Below are positions 26,772 to 35,827 of a stretch of 64,000 nt of DNA, in pieces; position 1 is the first letter of the stretch, and each line of letters begins with the position of its first letter. The translations under genes were made by a program, and so were the position numbers. This DNA comes from Mycobacterium cookii (GTDB lineage Bacteria > Actinomycetota > Actinomycetes > Mycobacteriales > Mycobacteriaceae): NCBI RefSeq assembly GCF_010727945.1, contig NZ_AP022569.1, forward strand, positions 2,356,001 to 2,420,000. The letters run 5' to 3'. The notes under the pieces were generated by a model, which did no database searches, was not told the DNA's origin, and saw nothing but the letters and a program-made list of their open reading frames with translations.

Positions 26772-29123
26772 ATGTCGGCGTTGACGGGTTTCAGGATCGT
26801 CGAGCTTGCCGAATCGGTTGCCGGAGAATACTGCGGCAAGCTTCTCGCGGACTTCGGCGCCGAGGTGATCAAGGTCGAACGTCCGGGTCGAGGTAGCCCG
26901 ACCCGGGCGATGGCCCCGATCGTCGGTGCCGGCGGCGGCCCGGAGCGAAGTGCGCTGTTCGCCTACCTGAACACCAACAAGCGTTCGGTCGAACTCGACG
27001 TCGACGAGACTGAGCTCTTGCATCAGATCATCGCGACCGCCGACGCCGTCGTCGGCGAGCTACCGGTGCGCCAACTCGCTACTCGTCACCCGGGTGTGGT
27101 GTTCTGCTCGGTCACGCCCTTCGGCGCACAGGCACCACCGGAACTGCACAACGCGAAGAGCCTCAATGTCTTTCACAGCAGCGGGTGGGGATACCACACA
27201 CCCAGCCACGCCGATGCGGCCAAGCCGCCGCTGAAGGGACCGGGTCGTTTCCTCGCCGACTACGAGGCCGGGCTCGACGCGGCACTCTGTGTCGCGTCGT
27301 CGCTGTTCTGGCATCTGCACACCGGCGGCGGCCAGTCCATCGACGTGTCGGCACACGCGGTGCTGGCGTCGCGTGCCGACTGCGTGCTGGGCAGGTTCAT
27401 CACCGGTGAGGTCTCCCCGGAGAACACCCGCGACGACTACGACCAGCAGGGCCCGGCCTCCTTCTTCGCCTGCGCCGACGGGTTCGTCTACCTGTACATG
27501 ACCAGCGGTAACCACTGGTCGGCCCTGAAACGGCTGATGGGCCAACCAGACTGGCTCGACGCATTCGACGATGATTGGCTGGAGTTCTCGGTCACCCCGG
27601 AGAAGGTTGCGACATTCCGGAACGGCTTCGCCGAGTGGGTCCGCGGCCTGACCAAAGATTCCGCATCCGAGGAGGCCCAGCGACTGGGTGTCCCCTTGGT
27701 TCCGGTGAGAAGTGCCGCCGATCTGAAGAATTCGACGCAGTACCGGCATCGCGGCTTCTTCCACGAGGTCACCCACCCGGTGCTGGGGCACGCGTCCTAC
27801 CCCGGCGTGCCGTATCTGCTCACCGCATCGCCGGCGCGCATCAGCAGCCCCGCGCCCGGATTGGGGCAACACACCGCTGAGATCCTGGGCGGCCTCGACG
27901 CACCGCGTCCGGTAGCGAAACTGTCAGTGGGACAACTCAAATTGCCCAAGTTTTCACGCGGCGGTCCGCTGGAAGGCGTTCGCGTCGTGGAGCTCACCAA
28001 AGTGTGGGCCGGCCCCTACGCCGGTAAATTACTGGCGTTTCTCGGTGCCGAGGTGATCAAAGTGGAAAGCTCGACCCACCCCGACGAGATGCGCGCCTAC
28101 GGCGGCACCGATATCAACCACGCCCCGTACTTCCTATCCATCAATCCCGAAGTGCTCAGCGTCGAACTCGACCTCAAGTCGACGGTGGATCTGGACCGGC
28201 TCACCGAGCTGATCGCGCAGAGCGACATTGTCATCAACAACCTGCGACCCGGCGCGATGGAGCGGATGGGGCTCGGCTACGACCAGCTGAAAACCGCTAA
28301 GCAGGACATCATCTCGGTGTCGATCAAGATGTGGGGTAACGACGGGCCGCTCGGTTACCAGACCGGCTACGCGCCGTGCTTCGCCGCTCTGGCCGGCATG
28401 GCGTCGCTGGTGGGCTATCCGGGTGGGCCCCCGCTGGGCACCAGCATGCGCTACGGCGACTCGACCGTCGGCGCCGCCGCCGCGTTCGCGGCCATCGTGG
28501 CGCTGCTGCACCGCGACCTGACCGGCGAGGGCCAATTCGTCGACGTGTCAGCGGTCGAGACGCTGTCGACGATGATCGGCGACTGCCTGCTCGAACAAGA
28601 ATTGACCGGCACGCAGCTGCTGCCGGATGGCAACCGGCATGCCGACATGGCGCCGCACGGCTGCTATTCGTGCTCCGGCGGGGACTGGATCAGCATTGCG
28701 GTCGCCGACGACATGCAGTGGCGCTCGCTGTGTGACGTGCTTGGCGCCGCCGCGCTGCTCGATGACGAGCGATACCAGAGGATGCCGGATCGGCTCCAGC
28801 ACACTGATGCGCTCGACCACGACATCGCCAACTTCATCCGGCACCGCGATGCGAGTCAACTGGCGCAACAACTTCGGGCCGCAGGTGTGCCGGCGGGCAA
28901 GAGTGCGACGGCCACCGACATCATCAGCGATCCGCTGCTGTGGGATCGCGAGCTCTTCCGCTTCGTCAGCGATCACCGCGAGGGCCAACGCCCGGTGCTC
29001 GCCGCGCCGTGGCGGATGTCGGCCGTCGAGGCCGAAATCGCCCGCGGTGCGCCCGACCTCGGTGAGCACGACGACTATGTTCGTGACGAGATCCTCGGTT
29101 CGCACGCGATGGAGGGGACATGA
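26772..29123 (+). CDS. CaiB/BaiF-type CoA-transferase, two fused family III domains
   Basis: 783 aa from ATG 26772; GTG 26742 would overlap the previous gene and add 10 residues. Two tandem family III CoA-transferase domains: the first opens FRIVELAESVAGEYCGKLLAD, the second (from about residue 395) opens VRVVELTKVWAGPYAGKLLAF. Each has an Asp in the position of the family's catalytic Asp (FLADYEAG and MRYGDSTVG), so both active sites could work. Single-domain members form interlocked dimers, so the fusion may make the pair in one chain. It would activate a carboxylic acid by CoA transfer. Confidence 0.88.
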   Translation: MSALTGFRIVELAESVAGEYCGKLLADFGAEVIKVERPGRGSPTRAMAPIVGAGGGPERSALFAYLNTNKRSVELDVDETELLHQIIATADAVVGELPVRQLATRHPGVVFCSVTPFGAQAPPELHNAKSLNVFHSSGWGYHTPSHADAAKPPLKGPGRFLADYEAGLDAALCVASSLFWHLHTGGGQSIDVSAHAVLASRADCVLGRFITGEVSPENTRDDYDQQGPASFFACADGFVYLYMTSGNHWSALKRLMGQPDWLDAFDDDWLEFSVTPEKVATFRNGFAEWVRGLTKDSASEEAQRLGVPLVPVRSAADLKNSTQYRHRGFFHEVTHPVLGHASYPGVPYLLTASPARISSPAPGLGQHTAEILGGLDAPRPVAKLSVGQLKLPKFSRGGPLEGVRVVELTKVWAGPYAGKLLAFLGAEVIKVESSTHPDEMRAYGGTDINHAPYFLSINPEVLSVELDLKSTVDLDRLTELIAQSDIVINNLRPGAMERMGLGYDQLKTAKQDIISVSIKMWGNDGPLGYQTGYAPCFAALAGMASLVGYPGGPPLGTSMRYGDSTVGAAAAFAAIVALLHRDLTGEGQFVDVSAVETLSTMIGDCLLEQELTGTQLLPDGNRHADMAPHGCYSCSGGDWISIAVADDMQWRSLCDVLGAAALLDDERYQRMPDRLQHTDALDHDIANFIRHRDASQLAQQLRAAGVPAGKSATATDIISDPLLWDRELFRFVSDHREGQRPVLAAPWRMSAVEAEIARGAPDLGEHDDYVRDEILGSHAMEGT

Positions 29124-29171
29124 CGGCGGCGGCGACGATTCAGAGCGCAGCGATGAGGAGGAGCGGCGCAG
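29124..29171 (+). repeat. MIRU-like repeat between two operon genes
   Basis: The 48-nt gap between the CoA-transferase TGA and the SDR ATG consists of an element with core CAGAGCGCAGCGATGAGGAG and GGAGCGGCGC, flanked by ATGA at both ends. This is the way MIRUs sit within translationally coupled genes: the ancestral ATGA overlap appears split by the repeat. Confidence 0.65.
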
Positions 29172-29933
29172 ATGACTGAGCTGGCCGGCACGGTGGCGCT
29201 GGTGACCGGCGCCAGCAGCGGTATCGGCGCCGCGACGGCAGCGGCACTGGCCGCTCAGGGCGCCGCCGTCGCGCTGATGGCCCGCCGCGCCGATCGGCTG
29301 GACGAGGTCAAAGCCGACATCGAATCGGCCGGCGGCACCGCGCTGGCGGTGCCGGCCGACGTGACCGACGCCGACCAGGTCGGTGCGGCGGTGCAACGCA
29401 TCGTTCACGAGCTGGGACGCCTGGACACCGTGGTCAACAACGCCGGGCTGATGCGGATGGCACCGGCCGTCGAAGCGCCACTTCAGGATTGGGACGACCT
29501 GGTGCGCGTCAACGTGCAAGGGGTGCTCTACGTGACGCGGGCCGCCATCCCCCACTTGATCGACGCAGCCGCGGACTCGCCGCGCGGCGTCGCCGATCTG
29601 GTCACCATCAGCTCAACCGCCGGCTGGGTCGCCCGGCCAGGCACCGCGGTCTATTCGCTGACCAAATTCGGGGTGAACGCGTTCAGCGAGGGCATCCGAC
29701 AGGAACTGATCGGTAAGCGCGTCCGCGTCGGAGTAGTAGGGCCCGGGACCGTCGACACAGAGATCAGCGACCACCTGCCACCGGACCGGCGTGAGGCGTT
29801 CGACCGCCAGACCGCCGGCATGGTCAAGTTGGCGCCCGAGGACATCGCCGACGCCGTACTGTACGTCGTCACCCGAAACCGCAGAGTCGCCGTCAATCAC
29901 ATGCTGGTCCGGGCCGCCGAGCAGACCTGGTAA
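29172..29933 (+). CDS. Short-chain dehydrogenase/reductase
   Basis: 253 aa. Classical SDR: TGASSGIGAA cofactor loop, NNAG in VVNNAGLM, catalytic Ser in TISSTAGW and Tyr-Lys in YSLTK. The Arg-Arg after LMARR suggests NADP preference. Clearly different from the mycofactocin-type SDR in the same operon, so two oxidation/reduction steps are likely. It follows the MIRU-like spacer, and its TAA overlaps the ATG of the next gene (TAATG). Confidence 0.9.
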   Translation: MTELAGTVALVTGASSGIGAATAAALAAQGAAVALMARRADRLDEVKADIESAGGTALAVPADVTDADQVGAAVQRIVHELGRLDTVVNNAGLMRMAPAVEAPLQDWDDLVRVNVQGVLYVTRAAIPHLIDAAADSPRGVADLVTISSTAGWVARPGTAVYSLTKFGVNAFSEGIRQELIGKRVRVGVVGPGTVDTEISDHLPPDRREAFDRQTAGMVKLAPEDIADAVLYVVTRNRRVAVNHMLVRAAEQTW

Positions 29934-31204
29934 TGACCCAGCAATGGGCCACCGGCGATCACTTCGGCCTGTCAATACCGGCTGACCCCGCGACGTTGCG
30001 TAGCTCCGGCACAACATTTCTCACCCAGGCGTTCCGGGCCTCCGGCGCACTGGGCGCCGGTCACACCGTCGAGCGGATCAGCCAGTGCGACGACTTCGCG
30101 GGCGGAAGCACCGGCCGCAAGGCCCTGCTGCGCGTTGCGTACGACACTCCGTCCGGCGCTCCCACCGACCTGTTCGTGAAGTTCTCCCGCGACCTCGACG
30201 ATCCGATCCGCGACCGCGGGAAAACCCAGATGGAATCCGAAGTCCTCTTCGCCGCCCTGTCCCGTGAACCCGGATTTCCGATCACCGTGCCGGACGTGTT
30301 GTTCGCCGACTATCACCGCGACAGCGGCACCGGGATCCTGATCACCGAACGAATCCAATTTGGCGCCAACGGTATCGAGCGTCAGTACCACAAGTGCCTG
30401 GACTACCAGATGCCCGACCCGCTCGAGCACTACCGGGCATTGGTGTCGGCGCTGGGCCGACTGGCCGGCTACCCCCTGTCGGCCGCCCACGCCGCACGGT
30501 TCCCGATCGACATGCAGAGCGCACAGGTCGGTGAGCGGGTGTCGATGTCCCCCGAAAAGCTGCACCGGCGACTGGACCAACTCGCCCGATTCGCACAGAC
30601 CTGCCCCGGACTGCTGCCCGCCAATGTCTGCTCACCGCAATTCATCACGCGCCTACGAGACGAAGCGCCCCGATATCTGCGGCACGAGGCGGCGATCTGG
30701 GACGGGCTGGCCGGCGACCCGGACTACATCGCGCTGTGCCACTGGAACGCCAACATCGACAACGCCTGGTTCTGGCGTGATACCGATGACGTGTTGCACT
30801 GCGGACTGATGGACTGGGGATGCGCCGGCCGGATGAACGTGGCGATGGCACTGTGGGGAGCGTTGTCGGGCGCCGAAACCGGGTTGTGGAACGACCATTT
30901 CGACGAGCTACTGGAGTTGTTCGCCGCAGAGGTCCGCGGTTGCGGCTGGCCGGATCTCAGCGTGCCCGCGCTGCACGACCAGATCATGCTGTACGTCGGG
31001 GTCATGGCGGTCGCCTGGTTACTCGACGTGCCCGCGCTGATCCGGTCGCGGTTCGGCGACGCCGCTGCGACGTTGACCCGGAAAGATCCGCCCATCAAAA
31101 ACGACGAGAGCGTCCGGGCCCCGCTGCAGATGTTCACCAATGCGCTGAACCTCTGGGAATCAAGGCAGTTCGGTCAGATCCTCGACACGGCGTCAATGCC
31201 ATGA
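29933..31204 (+). CDS. Aminoglycoside-phosphotransferase-fold protein with altered catalytic loop
   Basis: 423 aa. Kinase-like fold of the APH/ecdysteroid-kinase group: N-lobe Lys in DLFVKFSRD, an ESEVLFAAL helix, the catalytic-loop region LCHWNANIDNAWFW and the metal-loop equivalent GLMDWGCAG. The canonical loop is HGDxxxxN; here it is HWNxxxxN, with Asn in place of the catalytic Asp. It could be a pseudokinase or use another mechanism. It ends the plus-strand operon and overlaps the convergent M24 gene by 12 nt. Substrate unknown. Confidence 0.8.
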   Translation: MTQQWATGDHFGLSIPADPATLRSSGTTFLTQAFRASGALGAGHTVERISQCDDFAGGSTGRKALLRVAYDTPSGAPTDLFVKFSRDLDDPIRDRGKTQMESEVLFAALSREPGFPITVPDVLFADYHRDSGTGILITERIQFGANGIERQYHKCLDYQMPDPLEHYRALVSALGRLAGYPLSAAHAARFPIDMQSAQVGERVSMSPEKLHRRLDQLARFAQTCPGLLPANVCSPQFITRLRDEAPRYLRHEAAIWDGLAGDPDYIALCHWNANIDNAWFWRDTDDVLHCGLMDWGCAGRMNVAMALWGALSGAETGLWNDHFDELLELFAAEVRGCGWPDLSVPALHDQIMLYVGVMAVAWLLDVPALIRSRFGDAAATLTRKDPPIKNDESVRAPLQMFTNALNLWESRQFGQILDTASMP

Positions 31205-32311
31205 CGGGCTGGCGGTCAGTACCTCCGGCCCGTCGTCGGTGATGAGGACGGCGTCGCGGCGAAGCACTCCGCCGACGCCCTCCTGCCACACGTAGCCGGT
31301 GAGCGCCAGCACGATACCCGGATCCAGGTGTTCGGCAGCGGCCGTGGCTGGAAGCTGTCGGGACACCACCGGTGGGTCGAAACCGAGCCCCAGCCCGTGC
31401 GCGACCGCCATCGGCGGCAGCGGCTCACCGGCGTCGTCGTAAGCGGCGAGCAGACCGCTGGCTTTGTCTCCGGGCCGGCAGGCCGCAATAAGCTTGTCCC
31501 ACAGCCGGTTCGAGCGTTCATACAGCCGGGTCGTCGAGCCGTTGGCGTCGCCCACCGGCCAGGTCCGGGCCACCTCGGCGACATAGCCGTCGGCCAGGGC
31601 GCCGGCGGAAAACGCGATCAGGTCGCCCGCACGCAGCTGCCCGTCGCCATGTGCGCGTCGCCAGGGGTGTTCTTTCGAGGTCACCCATGCGGCGTCCTGG
31701 GTGGCCGGCGTGCTGACTCCGCCGGCGGCCATCGCTTCGAGCACCGCACCGGCCAATGTCTGCTCGGATAGCCCGGGCCGCAATTCGGCGACGGCTGCGG
31801 CGATTCCCATCTCGGCCACTCGCAGCGCGGCGGACATCGCCGCGATCTCGTCGGACGTCTTGACCCGCCGCGCCGCCAGCATCGCCTGCTCCCCGTCGAC
31901 GAATTCGGCGTTCGGGAAGGCCATCGGCAGCAGCGTGCCGAAAGTCGGTGATATCGCGTCGGTTCCGACCCGACGCGCCGTCGACGCGCTGTCGATGTTC
32001 TTCAGCACGTCGATGAACGTCATCGGATTCCAGGCCAGGCCGTAGAGCCTATCGCGGCCGATCTCCTCGGGTACGCCCTCGTCGTCGGTGCTCATCAGAT
32101 GGATTTCGCCGCTGGCGCGCGCCACCACGCAGACCGGACCGAACGGCCGCGTTCCGCCGATCCACAGCTGCGGTGCACCGGTCACATAGCGGACGTTGGC
32201 CTGGCGACCCAGCACCAGGATGTCGATGTCGTGGGCTTCCATCTGCGCCAGCGCGCGTTCCCGCCGCCCGATCCGCAAATCCCTTGCGTCGGGCAAAACC
32301 TCAGTGCTCAC
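31193..32311 (-). CDS. M24 (creatinase-fold) protein lacking metal ligands
   Basis: 372 aa from GTG 32311, overlapping the upstream M24 stop as GTGA. Creatinase/prolidase N-domain plus pita-bread C-domain (GDLIAFSAGALADGYVAEVART, AHGLGLGFDPP, GIVLALTGYVWQEG, GVLRRDAVLIT). In metal-dependent members those positions hold D, D, H, E, E; here the first Asp is Ser, the second Glu, both Glu are lost (Thr, Arg), and only the His remains. So it is probably a metal-free enzyme, as creatinase is, or a partner of the next M24 protein. Confidence 0.85.
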   Translation of the reverse strand: MSTEVLPDARDLRIGRRERALAQMEAHDIDILVLGRQANVRYVTGAPQLWIGGTRPFGPVCVVARASGEIHLMSTDDEGVPEEIGRDRLYGLAWNPMTFIDVLKNIDSASTARRVGTDAISPTFGTLLPMAFPNAEFVDGEQAMLAARRVKTSDEIAAMSAALRVAEMGIAAAVAELRPGLSEQTLAGAVLEAMAAGGVSTPATQDAAWVTSKEHPWRRAHGDGQLRAGDLIAFSAGALADGYVAEVARTWPVGDANGSTTRLYERSNRLWDKLIAACRPGDKASGLLAAYDDAGEPLPPMAVAHGLGLGFDPPVVSRQLPATAAAEHLDPGIVLALTGYVWQEGVGGVLRRDAVLITDDGPEVLTASPSWH

Positions 32312-33543
32312 GTCTGCTCGCCATAGGGCGTGTAGGGGTAGTCGGTGAGCCGGATATAGCCGTCGTCGGTGATGACCACGACCTCCTCACTTCGGTAACC
32401 GCCGGTGCCGTCTTCCCACACCACCGGCTCGAGCACCAGCGTCATGCCGACCGGGAAGACGAAGTTGTCGTCGTATTCCGAGCCCAGGTCGGTGCCGATC
32501 ATCGGCTGTTCGGCAGGGTAGGTGCCGATGCCGTGGCCAAGGTAGAAGTGCGGCAGCCATGGCTTGCTGCCACCGTTCGCGGCGATCGCCGCGCGCGCGA
32601 GATCACCAGATGTCGCGCCGGCTTTCGTCACCTTCAGCACTGCGTCGAGGATGTGCTGCCACTGCTGGTACTGCGCCTGCTGACGAGGCGACGGCGTGTC
32701 CCCGACGATCCAGGTGCGACCGAAATCCGAGCAGTATCCGGCGTAGCTGATGCTGATGTCGGTCCACAGGACGTCACCCCGGGCGAGTTCGCGTTCGTTG
32801 GTCAGCAATGGCAGCGCGAGGTCGCCGTGCGTCGTCCACACACCCTCGGCGCGTGACGGCGGCATCACCTGCCAGATCGCCTCCAACATGTTGGCCGTCG
32901 CACCCAGTTCGAAGACCCGGCGCACCAGTCTGGCCGACAGATCGGTCTGCCGCACACCGGGTGCCAGCTGCTGTTGTACATCGACCATCGCCTGTTCGGT
33001 GATGCGAATGGCCATGCGCAGGCAAGCGATTTGGTCGGGTGTCTTGACCAGATTCGCCGCCCCGACGACGACCGAGGCATCCGACGGTGGACCGCCGGGG
33101 AAGACACGATCCGCGGCTCGTCGCATGGCGCCGGTGATCTCGTCGACCGCGACAGCGGCACCGGCCGGTATCAGGTCGCCGATCACCCGTGCGAATTGCT
33201 CAACGCCCTCGTCCAATTCGAGATACAGCGCATCGTGCCGGTGATCGTCGGGTACTTGCGACTCGGACGCTGCGCCTTCTCGGAACGGGTAGAACAGGTG
33301 CGGGTGTTCGTCGTCGGCCAGCACGATGGCGACCGGTCGCTCGACGTGCGATAACCCGGCATCCAGGACCGGCCAACTCGCGCCCGTCGCGTACACCACG
33401 TTGTCGTTCATCAGAAGGATCAGCGCGTCGACGCCGTGATCGGCCATCGCCGCGCGCAGTCGCGCGTTGGTCTCGCGGTGCATGCGCGCCCGATCGGGCT
33501 CGTCGGGGATGACGAAACTCGGCGTGCTGGTGGCGACCGTCAT
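32308..33543 (-). CDS. M24-family metallopeptidase (Xaa-Pro aminopeptidase-like)
   Basis: 411 aa from ATG 33543, overlapping the amidohydrolase stop as ATGA; a longer frame upstream lies inside that gene. All five dinuclear-metal ligands are visible: Asp in VLWTDISISY and YCSDFGRT, His in YLGHGIGTYP, Glu in LVLEPVVWEDG and in YRSEEVVVI. The family cleaves Xaa-Pro peptides or related C-N bonds. Together with the adjacent metal-free paralogue and an amidohydrolase it suggests hydrolysis of an amide-bearing intermediate. Confidence 0.88.
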   Translation of the reverse strand: MTVATSTPSFVIPDEPDRARMHRETNARLRAAMADHGVDALILLMNDNVVYATGASWPVLDAGLSHVERPVAIVLADDEHPHLFYPFREGAASESQVPDDHRHDALYLELDEGVEQFARVIGDLIPAGAAVAVDEITGAMRRAADRVFPGGPPSDASVVVGAANLVKTPDQIACLRMAIRITEQAMVDVQQQLAPGVRQTDLSARLVRRVFELGATANMLEAIWQVMPPSRAEGVWTTHGDLALPLLTNERELARGDVLWTDISISYAGYCSDFGRTWIVGDTPSPRQQAQYQQWQHILDAVLKVTKAGATSGDLARAAIAANGGSKPWLPHFYLGHGIGTYPAEQPMIGTDLGSEYDDNFVFPVGMTLVLEPVVWEDGTGGYRSEEVVVITDDGYIRLTDYPYTPYGEQT

Positions 33544-34703
33544 GGCAGACCCAGGAATTTCGTGATGTTGCCGCTGACGATCTTGGCGGCGTTGTCCGGT
33601 CCGACCGCTTCCACGACCGCGGCCAGCGACTGCTCGGAATATCCGAAACTGCTTTCGTTGTGCGGATAGTCGGAAGACCACATCACCTTGTCGACACCGA
33701 TCTGTTCGATCAGGCTGAGTCCGAGCGGGTCGACGATGAACGAGGCGCTCATGTGAGTGTCCCAGTAGTACCGGATGTCATGATCCAACCGGTGGTCCAG
33801 CATGTGCTGGTAGGACGCGAGAACGTGCTCGGCGTCTTGCAGGGCCGGCGGAATCCAGGCGATCCCGCCTTCGAACCAGCCGATCCGCAGGCTGGGGTGG
33901 CGGTCGAGGATGCCGCCAAAGATGTACTTGGAGAACATTTCCCGGAATCCGTCGATGTTGACCATCATGGCCACCGCGACGTTGTTGACTTCGCAGGGCG
34001 CCTTCGGCGGGGTTTCGCCGATGTGGTGTGTCACCGGCAGGCCGGACTCCTCGATCGCATCCCACACCGGGCGCATCGCGCGGCACGCGTAGTCCATCAT
34101 GACGCCGTCGGCGTCGTTGCCCGGGTTGAGCGGCAGCAAGAACGTTTTCAGGCCAAGTGATTTCAGCTCGGCAAGTGTCCGCTGGGCGCCAGCCGGATCC
34201 CACCAGTTGATCAAGCCCACACCAAGGAAGTGGCCGTTAGAGCGTTCCTGGAGATCGGCGATGTACTCGTTGTAGATCCGGAAGACGCGTTCGCGCATCG
34301 GCTTGTCCGGGAAGCCGAACATGGCCAGTAGCGCGTTGGGGAAGGCCAGTTCCCGGTCGACCCCGTCTTCGTGCAGTTCGCGCACCCGGGCTTCGATGTT
34401 GTCGGTGGCCGCGCCAGCCAGATCGTCGTACTGCATCAGCACCGCGGTGAACACGTCGGGCAGGAACGACTGGCCCTGGTGGCCGATCTGGTAGGCGCCG
34501 TCCTCGTACCAGATCCGCGGCGCGCCGTCCCTGAGGTCGTCGGGGAGACGTTCGTAGAAGATATCGGCGGCCAGGGAAATGTGAGTGTCGGCGGAGAACA
34601 CTTCGGTGCCCGCCGGAAGTCCGACGTCGCCTCGGGCGTGGCCGCGGCGATTCTTCGGCGCACCGAAGCCTTCAGGTGGATAAAGCACAGTGGCATTAGT
34701 CAT
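33540..34703 (-). CDS. Amidohydrolase-family metal-dependent hydrolase (amidohydrolase_2 type)
   Basis: 387 aa. TIM-barrel hydrolase of the group that includes ACMSD-like decarboxylases and KstR-regulated hydrolases. Seen are the first strand FSADTHIS (D-x-H in place of the usual HxH), HHIGETPP with the central His, GWFEGGIAWIPP, and the C-terminal WSSDYPHNESSFG with the metal-binding Asp. Its ATG overlaps the stop of a 46-aa ORF (ATGA), and its own stop overlaps the M24 gene. Reaction (hydrolysis or decarboxylation) cannot be read from sequence. Confidence 0.87.
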   Translation of the reverse strand: MTNATVLYPPEGFGAPKNRRGHARGDVGLPAGTEVFSADTHISLAADIFYERLPDDLRDGAPRIWYEDGAYQIGHQGQSFLPDVFTAVLMQYDDLAGAATDNIEARVRELHEDGVDRELAFPNALLAMFGFPDKPMRERVFRIYNEYIADLQERSNGHFLGVGLINWWDPAGAQRTLAELKSLGLKTFLLPLNPGNDADGVMMDYACRAMRPVWDAIEESGLPVTHHIGETPPKAPCEVNNVAVAMMVNIDGFREMFSKYIFGGILDRHPSLRIGWFEGGIAWIPPALQDAEHVLASYQHMLDHRLDHDIRYYWDTHMSASFIVDPLGLSLIEQIGVDKVMWSSDYPHNESSFGYSEQSLAAVVEAVGPDNAAKIVSGNITKFLGLP

Positions 34704-34840
34704 TGTTCCAGCGCACCAATCAGTTTCAGATCAGACAGATACTTGCAGATTAACTCTTTGGACAGCTGCGGTATGGAGAGTCCGGATTTCTCTACCGCGG
34801 TGCCGAAAACGGCCGGCCGGTCGCGTCCGACGAACGCCAT
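34700..34840 (-). CDS. Small 46-aa ORF translationally coupled to the amidohydrolase
   Basis: ATG 34840 is preceded by a good ribosome-binding site (GAGGAAG, about 8 nt away). The 46-residue product begins MAFVGRDRPAVFG and ends KYLSDLKLIGALEQ, with one Cys and a probable amphipathic C-terminal helix. Its TGA overlaps the amidohydrolase ATG as ATGA. It lies 36 nt beyond the SDR stop on the same strand. GC at third positions is about 65 percent, lower than its neighbours. I do not recognise it; candidates are a small subunit or leader peptide. Confidence 0.55.
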   Translation of the reverse strand: MAFVGRDRPAVFGTAVEKSGLSIPQLSKELICKYLSDLKLIGALEQ

Positions 34841-34876
34841 TGCTACCACTTCCTCATTGACGTGGTCCGGGTTTGG

Positions 34877-35827
34877 TTACGGCGGAAAGCTGACGCCGGT
34901 CTGGTGTTCGGAGAGCTGCCACAGCCGCTCGCTGTCGGCCATACTGCGCACCATCTTCGGCATCTTCGCCAAAGTCACTCCGCCTCCGGCACTTTCGTAG
35001 AGGCCGCGGGGTCCGTAGTACGCGCCGCCGTGGGCGTCAGCCGACACCGCGGCGTACAGCGTGGGTTTGATGCCCTCGTCGATATCCAGCCACATGAACG
35101 GCACCAACCGCCACGACAGCCGGGCCAACCGTGCCCCCAGTGTCGGCCTGCCCCTGATGAACGACTCCCCGCTGAGCAGGTTTGTCTTGCTCAGCCCGGG
35201 ATGGGCCGCATTGGACAGCACCCCCCAACCGCCGGCTTCGCTGCGCCGATTGAGCTCGACGGCGAACATCAACTGCGCGAGTTTCGCGATCCCGTAGGAA
35301 TGCATCGGTTTATAGCCGCGCTGCGCATTGGGGTCGTCGAAATCGATATTGCTCTGCCCCGCGGCCAGGCTGCTGACGCTCACCACCCGTGCCGACTCTG
35401 CGGCACGCAGCAGCGGCAGCAGCAGCGCCGTCAGCGCGAAGTGACCGAGATGGTTGGCGCCGAACTGCAGCTCGAACCCATCGTCGGTCTGCTCACGCCG
35501 CGGTGGCGTCATCACTCCCGCGTTGTTGATCAGGACGTCGACCGGCCGGCCCTCGGCCATCAACTCTTCCCCCAGCGCCACAACGCTTTTCAGCGACGCC
35601 AGGTCGAGCTGTCGGATGGTCAGCTTGGCGTCGGGAACGTCGGCGCGGATCTTGTTGATCGCGGCTTCGCCCTTGGCCCGGTTGCGGATTGCCATCACCA
35701 CGTCGGCGCCCGCCGCGGCCAGTCGCCGGGCCAGGCCGAATCCCAGGCCACTGTTGGCTCCGGTCACCACGGCCAGCCGGCCCGACAGGTCGGGCACGAC
35801 CAGCGACAAATCCGGCGGGTTGGTCAC
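34877..35827 (-). CDS. Short-chain dehydrogenase (retinol-dehydrogenase-like)
   Basis: 316 aa from GTG 35827, which overlaps the P450 stop as GTGA; the frame is open further upstream inside the P450 gene. Cofactor motif [14 protein letters not shown] in [10 protein letters not shown], catalytic YGIAKLAQ. The [19 protein letters not shown] stretch and the roughly 300-aa length place it with the retinol dehydrogenase/oxidoreductase-like SDR group. Coupled to the P450, it probably oxidises the P450 product. Confidence 0.9.
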   Translation of the reverse strand: MTNPPDLSLVVPDLSGRLAVVTGANSGLGFGLARRLAAAGADVVMAIRNRAKGEAAINKIRADVPDAKLTIRQLDLASLKSVVALGEELMAEGRPVDVLINNAGVMTPPRREQTDDGFELQFGANHLGHFALTALLLPLLRAAESARVVSVSSLAAGQSNIDFDDPNAQRGYKPMHSYGIAKLAQLMFAVELNRRSEAGGWGVLSNAAHPGLSKTNLLSGESFIRGRPTLGARLARLSWRLVPFMWLDIDEGIKPTLYAAVSADAHGGAYYGPRGLYESAGGGVTLAKMPKMVRSMADSERLWQLSEHQTGVSFPP

